Source: Alteromonas sp. CI.11.F.A3
GTDB lineage: Bacteria; Pseudomonadota; Gammaproteobacteria; Enterobacterales; Alteromonadaceae
DNA: 64,000 bases
NCBI RefSeq assembly: GCF_032925565.1
Contig: NZ_CP136708.1
Location: 1,302,001 to 1,366,000, forward strand
Direction of reading: 5' to 3'
The position numbers and the translations under genes were made by a program. This document shows, piece after piece, positions 58,499-64,000 of the stretch. Under the pieces are notes generated by a model, which was not told the origin of the DNA, searched no databases, and worked only from the letters and a program-made list of their open reading frames with translations. Numbering within the stretch: the first letter of the stretch is position 1; each line of letters begins with the position of its first letter.

Positions 58499-58924
58499 TT
58501 CTAAATCTGCCCTATTGAATTTTTACTTATCACGATGGATAAATTCAGCTTTAGCTACAACCCTGTACCAGTTAAAACTAATCTAAAAGACAGTGATGAA
58601 AAGTTGGGACGGTAGGCATTTATACAAAATAAAAGTACTCTGACCCCTTATTCTTGACCCCTTATTCTTTGGCTAATTGGTAGATTTATTGTTACCTCAC
58701 GCGAGTAAAAGGATAAATACCGTTAAGTAAAAATCAGACTTACGCACACATCTACTTTTAAAGACAATCTCAAAACAGGTAAAGTTATCTGCATCAATAA
58801 CCTAGAGCAGAGTCGTCACGCATGTCATTTTTCCATTTCTAAAGATGACTGTCTTGCTTATTATGTAAACCTATAGTTTTATGATTCACGTCGATATCGC
58901 AATATTTAAATTAGAGAAAAGTAA
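58499..58924. other. Intergenic region with one REP-like site
   Basis: 426 bases without a gene. REP-like units lie at 58631-58661. The last 200 bases before 58925 probably hold the promoter of the SHOCT gene. Confidence 0.55.
58631..58661. repeat. REP-like unit upstream of the transposase, inverted
   Basis: AAAAGTACTCTGACCCCTTATTC is the inverse of the units at 57733-57790 (quoted here across two parts: AGTACTCTGACCCC then TTATTC). It is followed by a second partial copy TTGACCCCTTATTC. With the downstream copies it brackets the transposase gene. Confidence 0.82.
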
Positions 58925-59782
58925 ATGAATGGAAAAGTCGAACAAATAAAGGAACTTGTAAAGCTAAAAGAAAGCGGCGCATTGTCTGAAGGTGAATTTC
59001 AGAAACTTAAGCAAGAATTGTTGGCAAGCGAAACCGAACAAGATTTAAAAGCCCAAAAACCCAACAATACAATTAGAAACCTCACTATCGTTACACTTGC
59101 CCTACTAATTATTGGAGTGGCATATTATTTTTTGATATTTGATGCGTCGAATAAAAAGCAAGTAAACAAAAATACCATTAAAGAGAGTGCTTCTGTGGAG
59201 TTTTCTTTCTTAGGTTCATGGGCAGGTGTAGGGTATCAAAGTGGCGGATCTAAATGGACAATTAAGGTGGTTTTGAATGAAGGCGATTATCGCATTGATT
59301 ACCCATCATTAGCTTGCGGAGGGCCTTTAACGTTGATCTCAAAATCGACAAATAGAATGGTTTTTAGAGAAAGTATTACCAGAGGCGTAGGAAAATGCAC
59401 TGATGGTGGGAAGCTTATAATATCAAGAATAAACAACAACGAATTGAAATGGTTTTGGTTAGATAGCAATGATGAAAGCGAGGTCAGTTCTCGCGTTTTT
59501 CGTTATGAAACACAAAGTGAATTTGATCAAATAATTAATTTGATGGATCCTAGCCTTGGTTTGAAAGCGGGTGATTGCGCGCAAGTGAACTTTGTTGGAA
59601 AGGGACTGTTTAATTCTGGTGAAAGAAACACAGTACGAGGCAGGCTTACCTATACTGGGTCGAGTAACGCTTTTATGAAGATAGTATCTATGTCTAATGG
59701 CAGCCTTTATTATGATGGAGAAACCCGTTACATAGGTAATGAAATAGAAGTGCCAAAGTCCTGGATAAATACCTGCGACTAA
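58925..59782 (+). CDS. SHOCT-domain single-pass membrane protein of unknown function
   Basis: 285 residues. The N-terminal 35 residues (KELVKLKESGALSEGEFQKL) form a SHOCT domain, a short oligomerisation module. One membrane helix follows (about 51-69), then a soluble domain of about 200 residues with several Cys (LACGGPL, GVGKCTDGGK, GDCAQVNF, final NTCD) and FLGSWAGVGYQSGGSKWTI, reminiscent of small beta-barrel binding domains. The soluble part is probably periplasmic. No homologue with a known role is recognised. It is isolated between REP-like repeats. Confidence 0.75.
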   Translation: MNGKVEQIKELVKLKESGALSEGEFQKLKQELLASETEQDLKAQKPNNTIRNLTIVTLALLIIGVAYYFLIFDASNKKQVNKNTIKESASVEFSFLGSWAGVGYQSGGSKWTIKVVLNEGDYRIDYPSLACGGPLTLISKSTNRMVFRESITRGVGKCTDGGKLIISRINNNELKWFWLDSNDESEVSSRVFRYETQSEFDQIINLMDPSLGLKAGDCAQVNFVGKGLFNSGERNTVRGRLTYTGSSNAFMKIVSMSNGSLYYDGETRYIGNEIEVPKSWINTCD

Positions 59783-59893
59783 ATGTTGCAAACTGTCTTT
59801 TTGACTGAAGCGCAATAACAGTAAAACCATTACATGATGGCCTAATAACGACGACGGCATGAAACCTGCCGAGAGTGAACTAATTTGGTGTAA

Positions 59894-59936
59894 CTGCCTA
59901 TCTCAAATTACTCAATAGAGAGTTAAAGATAGGCAG
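59894..59936. repeat. 10-bp inverted repeat downstream of the SHOCT gene
   Basis: CTGCCTATCT / AGATAGGCAG with a 23-base spacer and no T run. It could be a transcript-end hairpin or a mobile-element trace. No partner copy was found in the window. Confidence 0.45.
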
Positions 59937-59950
59937 ATGAACATGATGAA

Positions 59951-59996
59951 TAAAAGGGGCAGAGTACATTATCTCTAGAAAGTACTCTGCCCCATA
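59951..59996. repeat. REP-like palindrome next to truncated beta-lactamase gene
   Basis: GGGGCAGAGTAC and GTACTCTGCCCC face each other across 14 bases. It is five bases from the end of the truncated gene at 60001 and could also act as its transcription terminator. Confidence 0.85.
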
Positions 59997-60000
59997 TTTC

Positions 60001-60648
60001 TTACTCTTTCTTCTCACCCCGTATATCATCATCCATCACAATCGTCTTAACGATTCCGTTGTCGTCAATCTCAAAGCTAATACTACTGCCGTTCTTGGCA
60101 AAAAAGCGGCCATCACCCTCATGAAAATACCTTTCATTTTCAATGTACGGTAAAGCATTAAGCACGAAGCCGTTTTTTGCTTCCTGCAATACCATTTCAA
60201 CATTAACAGGGTCTGTTACCACGTAAGTACCTATATACTTACTCAGCTGCGTTTGGCTGATTGGCACTAAAGGTATAACCTCAGCTTGCGAGTACCCCAC
60301 ATCCAAGGCTTCTTTTAGGCGAACTTCTAATTCGCTAATTAACTGGCTACCGTTATCGCCGTTAGTCATGATGGCGTAGCCGTTGCCGGTATCTAACTCA
60401 ATATATAACTGCGACATAAAACCTTTATCTGCGCCGCCATGCCCAAAGCCAACAATTTCACCATCTTCATCCATATTGATAAAAAAGCCTATGCCTACAT
60501 TGGGCGCTTTATTGCTTGGCGTATTATTGGTTAATATTTCTTGTGCAGTGGCCTTCGTTATCCAATTTGTGTCTAACCCTAAATACGCGCTACGTACGCC
60601 GCTTGCCATTTTCAGCATATCAGACGGCGTACTCCACATGCCCGCAAA
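60001..60648 (-). pseudogene. C-terminal remnant of a beta-lactamase-family serine hydrolase
   Basis: The surviving frame begins FAGMWSTPSDMLKMASG, the conserved segment near the middle of class C beta-lactamase-like hydrolases, and continues through GIGFFINMDEDGEIVGFGHGGADKGFMSQ, which holds the HGG equivalent of the KTG box. The N-terminal half with the Ser-x-x-Lys nucleophile is missing. Upstream coding identity stops abruptly at the REP-like palindrome 60651-60702, and no matching N-terminal half is present on either side of it. A Met at 60639 would allow a 212-residue product, but it would lack the catalytic serine. Confidence 0.82.
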
Positions 60649-60650
60649 AT

Positions 60651-60702
60651 AATGGGGTCAGAGTACTTAATTCGTTTAAAGTACTCTGCCCCCATTTTTT
60701 TG
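60651..60702 (+). repeat. REP-like palindrome with T run at the break of the truncated gene
   Basis: AATGGGGTCAGAGTAC... pairs with ...GTACTCTGCCCCCATT, followed by eight T on the plus strand. It is the longest copy of the family and could terminate plus-strand transcription. Confidence 0.86.
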
Positions 60703-61394
60703 GGTGGCAATTTTACTAGGCATGATGCTAGTAGTCTCAAACAATCATCGTCGCTTCCAAGCGAATACTGAGACCAACAGCGTGTTATCGTTTTGCTATC
60801 TTAGGCTCAGGACTATTGCGTGCCGTTTACGTTTTACTGTAAAACAATGGAGAGTCGCACTAAAGTGGTGCGACCACCTTGGTAGGCGGGGCTTGGGTCC
60901 GAGGAATATAAAATTAACTTCGTGCGGTTCTTCAGATATTGTGCCCATGTTTATTTTAAAAATCTTTAATAAACTAATGTGGTAATAGATTTAAAAATTT
61001 TACTTTAATGGTTTAAGCTTCTGAAATATATAGCTTTATTCTGAAAAGTTGAAGCTTTCACTTTGCGTAAGTTGGCAGGTCTAATGTCGGCGATTTTGTT
61101 TTTTTTCACCAATGAAATATACCTTCAAGACCAAGTGAAACCTCAGTTTTTTGGTTAATAAAAATACACTATCAATCCGCTAATTTGAGAGGTAAATGCG
61201 TTAAGTTTTATTATTTTCAGCATATTGACAGATCCAAAATATTGTGCCAGTTTAATTACGCAGATGAGTATTTTAATACTCAAGTTCAACGGATTGAGCT
61301 GTCATTCAGGGATAGGGAGTATCATCCTCGCAATAATCACTCAATCCATTGAAAAGTTCTGTGTTTATTAACATTTATAAATCGGAGAATAATA
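60703..61394. other. Long AT-rich non-coding region before the peptide cluster
   Basis: About 690 bases with no supported gene. Visible structure: a hairpin GTCGCAC/GTGCGAC near 60850-60870, a long imperfect AAGCTTC/GAAGCTT inverted repeat near 61016-61055, and the palindrome GAGTATTTTAATACTC at 61266-61281. A TTGACA at 61225-61230 could be a -35 element of the cluster promoter, but no well-spaced -10 was found. An unrecognised small RNA is possible. Confidence 0.5.
61266..61281. promoter_or_regulatory. Palindrome upstream of the peptide genes, possible operator
   Basis: GAGTATT-TT-AATACTC is a perfect 7-bp inverted repeat 114 bases before the first peptide gene, close to a possible TTGACA element. 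A regulator-binding site is a guess. Confidence 0.35.
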
Positions 61395-61541
61395 ATGGAA
61401 TTGATCCAATCGAATGAAGATAGCACTAAAGAGAACGAAAAAGACAACCTTGAAGTCATTTCTACTTTTGACGTTGTAGAGTTGGAACAACGTTTCGAGT
61501 ACGACACAAATGTCACCATTTGTCATTATGAATGGCATTAA
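61395..61541 (+). CDS. Small acidic peptide 1, candidate RiPP precursor
   Basis: 48 residues starting MELIQSNEDSTKENEKD, with a GGAG ribosome site 8 bases before ATG 61395. The second half reads VVELEQRFEY then a C-terminal part with a single Cys (VTICHYEWH). It shares V-x-ELEQR-(F/Y)-EY and the V-x-x-C-x-Y-x-x-H ending with the next gene. The acidic N-terminal part plus a short variable, Cys- and aromatic-containing tail resemble a leader and core of a modified peptide. No double-Gly cleavage site is evident. There is no family match I can name. Confidence 0.75.
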   Translation: MELIQSNEDSTKENEKDNLEVISTFDVVELEQRFEYDTNVTICHYEWH

Positions 61542-61551
61542 GAGGTTTGAC

Positions 61552-61686
61552 ATGGAAAATCACAAATCTGTAAACGAGCAAAATGAACTATTAGTTATAG
61601 AGTCAATTGACGATGTCCAGGAGTTGGAGCAACGTTATGAGTACGAAGATACCGTATGGTTATGTAAGTACACCGTGCACTTTTAA
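61552..61686 (+). CDS. Small acidic peptide 2, paralogue of peptide 1
   Basis: 44 residues starting MENHKSVNEQNELL, 10 bases after peptide 1, with AGAGG as ribosome site. It contains VQELEQRYEY followed by the tail EDTVWLCKYTVHF. Aligned to peptide 1 it has the same block and the same Cys, Tyr and His positions, with the variable residues between them changed, as in multi-precursor RiPP clusters. A terminator-like hairpin follows 15 bases later. Confidence 0.75.
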   Translation: MENHKSVNEQNELLVIESIDDVQELEQRYEYEDTVWLCKYTVHF

Positions 61687-61700
61687 CTTTTAGGAAGCAT

Positions 61701-61725
61701 AGTGGCTGGTTACCAGCCACTTTTT
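61701..61725 (+). terminator. Terminator/attenuator between peptide genes and enzyme genes
   Basis: A 9-bp perfect stem AGTGGCTGG / CCAGCCACT with a 3-base loop, followed by four more T. It sits immediately before the acyltransferase start, so peptide mRNA should be abundant and enzyme genes should depend on partial read-through. The ribosome site AGGAAG (61692) is on the other side of this hairpin from ATG 61731. Confidence 0.85.
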
Positions 61726-61730
61726 AAATT

Positions 61731-62648
61731 ATGCAGAAAACTATTAAGCTTACTGTCATCTCAAACTTTTTACGATTAGGTGTGTCACTGCCACAAAATG
61801 TATACTCACATTTGAGGAAGTGGCTTCAATATCAAAAAAAACTACAAAGCATTTTATTCACTCAATCCATCGACCAATTCAATCTACAGCCAGAAAGCCA
61901 ATCACAAGATCTGCAAAATCGATTTTTTGTTACAGCGCATTTTGGTATGTATCCGTTAATTATAAAATACCTTTCGAATATCTTCCCAGACCGAAAGATT
62001 ATCTGTTTAGTAGGGAAGCAAAAGTCCATTCAAGGCATTATCCAGCTAACTAATAATCTCGAATTAGACGTTCAATACGTTGAAGTGGGTGATTCGTTAA
62101 TGTTTTTCAGAAAGCTGATTAAACTGAATAAAAGTGGCGCTGTCTTTTTATCCCTAATTGATATACCTCTCGGCGTTTCTGACAAAAATGAACAATGGCT
62201 ACCCTTTTTAAATGGCAACATTAAAGTTAAGACTGGCTTACTAAAAATTGCTAAAAAGCTCAAACTTCCAATCCGTTTTATCGTTTCTCGATACAATTTA
62301 GAAACAAACGATGTGCCTATTACCAGTAACACAGTTAACGATATAGATACTATTTTTGGCCTGTTCAGCAAATATGTCGAGAATGAGCCTTACTTGTGGG
62401 ACAAAGTCATGGACATATTCAAGTTTTACGAAAGCTCAATGCAGCCTGGTATGTTTATCCCATTTAAACTAGAAGGCAACTTTTTTGCTCTTGACGTTTC
62501 CAGTCACCAGGTGCATCGAATAAACGAAGCTTTCTATAATAAAATTTGTGACTTAAAGGCGTCTAAAAAAATAAGTAGCGAACATGTTGAACAGTGTAAG
62601 AAGCATATAAATGATCAAACAAATTTCAATATTCAATGCGCAGTTTGA
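61731..62648 (+). CDS. LpxL/HtrB-like (lysophospholipid) acyltransferase homologue
   Basis: 305 residues. The layout resembles lipid A late acyltransferases: RFFVTAHFGMYPL at 64-76 corresponds to the H-x4-(D/E) box, SGAVFLSLIDIPLG at about 135-148 to the G-x-x-v-x-x-x-x-D segment, then FLNGNIKVKTGLLKIAKKLKLPIRFIV (given in parts FLNGNIKVKTG and LKIAKKLKLPIRFIV) and an EPYLWDKV ending. In the box the acidic residue is replaced by Pro (H70, P75), so catalysis may differ. No N-terminal membrane anchor is obvious. Position behind two peptide genes suggests peptide acylation or a role in export. The start has no clear ribosome site. Confidence 0.7.
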   Translation: MQKTIKLTVISNFLRLGVSLPQNVYSHLRKWLQYQKKLQSILFTQSIDQFNLQPESQSQDLQNRFFVTAHFGMYPLIIKYLSNIFPDRKIICLVGKQKSIQGIIQLTNNLELDVQYVEVGDSLMFFRKLIKLNKSGAVFLSLIDIPLGVSDKNEQWLPFLNGNIKVKTGLLKIAKKLKLPIRFIVSRYNLETNDVPITSNTVNDIDTIFGLFSKYVENEPYLWDKVMDIFKFYESSMQPGMFIPFKLEGNFFALDVSSHQVHRINEAFYNKICDLKASKKISSEHVEQCKKHINDQTNFNIQCAV

Positions 62649-63762
62649 GTCGTTAGTCGAGTCGATTAATGAGGCTGATGGTAAATATGTCATCCGTACC
62701 CATGATGACCGTTTTTTCCTTTTTGGGGAAAACTCTGTTTCTTTGTTAAATAGACTTGAAACAGCCACCGCGAATGAGATAGAGGAAGACGAAGAACAGC
62801 GCTTAGCACATTTCATTGAAAAAGTGCTATTGCCAAAGGGTATCTATCAAACTAAGGGAGCTCGTGTCACCTACAAACCAAAGAAACCTACACTCTCTTT
62901 ACACTTTGAGATATTAAATGCTTCAATGGTGAACCAATTATGCAAAGGCTTGGTCTGGCTTTTTATTCCATTAGTGGTTTTGTCAGTGGGGCTGATATCG
63001 TTGGTTGCTCATGTAAGCTATTTTACCAGTCACCTTCATGTGTTCTCTTATGAGTATATTTTATCGTACACCCCCATTGAGCTGGCCACTATATTAGTAT
63101 TATCTTTAATTACGTCATTTTTTCACGAGCTAGGGCACGCGAGCTGTTGCAAAAGGCTATCTGGTAAAGCCGGTGGAATTGGTTTTGGTATGAATTTTTT
63201 TATACCAGTATTTTATGCAAATGTATCAAATTTGCATATTTTACCTAGATCGAAAAAAGCGGCGATTGCGATATCAGGTATCTACTTACAGTTTGCAGTG
63301 GCTACGCTATTTATTTTACTAGAGCCTTATTTCCCCGCGGTAGAAAAATATTTAGTACTTAACTTAATTGGCATATGTTTTAACCTGATTCCATTTTTTA
63401 GAAATGATGGTTATTGGCTTCTTAACGACCTGTCAAAGAAAGACGACTTGTTGAGTGAAACTTTTTCAAGGATGAAACGCCTTGATAATATTGAAGTGAT
63501 TCACGTTATATATGCGCTGCTATTGGTGACCTTCTTTGCTGTTTCATTCGCTCTTATGGCAAATTTTTCCCTGTTTCGCGGCCCAGACATTATCGAACAA
63601 CTACTCAATCAAAGTATCTATTCATTTTCTGCTTATCTAAAAGGTGGCTTAGTCCTTCTTCATTATCTAGTTATTGCGATTTCTCTATTCCTGTTAATAC
63701 GTCATGTGGGCAACCTTATCATCTTAAAATTTAGAAACTTACTAATTTCAGAGGCAAATTAA
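62611..63762 (+). CDS. M50-type membrane zinc metallopeptidase with PqqD-like N-terminal region
   Basis: 383 residues. Residues 1-90 (KYVIRTHDDRFFLFGENSVSL and following helices) resemble a PqqD/RRE-like peptide-recognition fold. Membrane segments follow from about 112, with the zinc motif FFHELGHASCCKRLSG at 170-185 (H172, E173, H176) and the third ligand in LIPFFRNDGYW (D266), the NxxDG-type motif of site-2 proteases. The type is known from RiPP clusters as peptide zinc metalloprotease, where it cleaves or exports modified peptides. It overlaps the acyltransferase gene by 38 bases. Confidence 0.83.
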   Translation: MIKQISIFNAQFESLVESINEADGKYVIRTHDDRFFLFGENSVSLLNRLETATANEIEEDEEQRLAHFIEKVLLPKGIYQTKGARVTYKPKKPTLSLHFEILNASMVNQLCKGLVWLFIPLVVLSVGLISLVAHVSYFTSHLHVFSYEYILSYTPIELATILVLSLITSFFHELGHASCCKRLSGKAGGIGFGMNFFIPVFYANVSNLHILPRSKKAAIAISGIYLQFAVATLFILLEPYFPAVEKYLVLNLIGICFNLIPFFRNDGYWLLNDLSKKDDLLSETFSRMKRLDNIEVIHVIYALLLVTFFAVSFALMANFSLFRGPDIIEQLLNQSIYSFSAYLKGGLVLLHYLVIAISLFLLIRHVGNLIILKFRNLLISEAN

Positions 63763-64000
63763 ATGAAAAAAATTAAAATACTAATAGCGTTCATATTTAT
63801 ATTAGTTACCACGGCATGTTCAATAACAGTAAACGAAGATATGATTACATCACCATCTAAAGAGATAGATAGTGAAAATTTAAGAACGCTTCAATTAGCC
63901 TACCGACCGGTTGAGCTTCTCTCTGAAGATGGCTCAAAACTCTTTGCGTTAGAGAAAAGCAACTCAACAAACTCTACGACTGTTGTTATTTTTCATGGGA
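63763..64000 (+). CDS. Lipoprotein with alpha/beta-hydrolase start (truncated by window end)
   Basis: ATG 63763 follows the M50 stop directly, with GAGG 8 bases upstream. The N terminus KKIKILIAFIFILVTTAC is a lipoprotein signal with Cys 19 as the acylated residue. At about residues 74-79 VVIFHG matches the oxyanion-hole strand and HG motif of alpha/beta-hydrolases. 79 codons are visible. The zero-gap arrangement indicates the same operon as the protease. The catalytic triad lies outside the window. Confidence 0.75.
   Translation, partial: MKKIKILIAFIFILVTTACSITVNEDMITSPSKEIDSENLRTLQLAYRPVELLSEDGSKLFALEKSNSTNSTTVVIFHG

Noticed and set aside
59894..59936. Insertion-sequence terminal repeats
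   Set aside because: The 10-bp inverted repeat encloses only 23 bases and has no transposase or second copy in the window.
61225..61256. Sigma-70 promoter for the peptide cluster (TTGACA with TTTAAT)
   Set aside because: The spacing is 20 bases, too long for a confident call, and no alternative -10 at 17 bases is present.

Overview
The window reads as chromosomal DNA of a marine gammaproteobacterium of the Alteromonadales, most likely Alteromonas or a close relative. This is inferred from gene order (coaE-pilD-pilC-pilA-nadC; ampD-ampE-pdhR-aceE-aceF-lpd; ygfB-pepP-ubiH-ubiI followed by gcvT-gcvH-gcvP), from the protein sequences and from the mid-range base composition. No rRNA, tRNA or CRISPR array was seen. 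One structural RNA, 6S RNA, is present.

Bases 1 to about 51,030 are mostly core genome. From the left: a partial aspartoacylase gene, yacG, zapD, coaE and a type IV pilus block (pilD, pilC, pilA, without pilB); nadC with a small membrane aspartic protease; ampD-ampE; the pyruvate dehydrogenase regulon (pdhR with a PdhR-type operator, aceE, aceF with three lipoyl domains, lpdA); a LysR regulator; an RND efflux pair; a radical-SAM plus partner pair linked to DNA metabolism; small envelope and signalling genes (SIMPL, DUF1289, HDOD, two DUF481 paralogues); serA, rpiA and ygfA; a hybrid histidine kinase; a nucleoside hydrolase and ribokinase pair; 6S RNA; ygfB-pepP-ubiH-ubiI; an M28 peptidase, a drug/metabolite transporter, an M24 peptidase and a LysR regulator; and the glycine cleavage genes gcvT, gcvH and gcvP. 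Several genes have clear intrinsic terminators. A family of large cruciform-like intergenic repeats, built from hairpins with a CATCCATG centre, lies at about 7.1, 18.2 and 30.9 kb.

Bases 51,030 to 64,000 are an AT-richer accessory region. It starts with a fossil of an Rhs/YD-repeat gene. Next is a single 2017-residue gene with a Cap4/DUF4297-like nuclease domain, a STAND-type P-loop NTPase and a very long helical sensor-like region, which makes it a strong candidate anti-phage protein. A REP-associated tyrosine transposase follows, with its GGGGTCAGAGTAC repeats around it; one copy sits exactly where a beta-lactamase-family gene is truncated. A SHOCT-domain membrane protein lies between them.

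The window ends in what looks like an undescribed peptide-modification cluster. Two related small acidic peptides (48 and 44 residues) share a conserved ELEQR-aromatic-EY block and a C-terminal Cys. A terminator/attenuator hairpin follows them, then an LpxL/HtrB-like acyltransferase homologue, an M50 membrane metalloprotease with a PqqD-like N-terminal region, and the start of a lipoprotein alpha/beta-hydrolase. The architecture suggests a RiPP, possibly lipidated, but this is inference. The rest of the cluster lies beyond the window.
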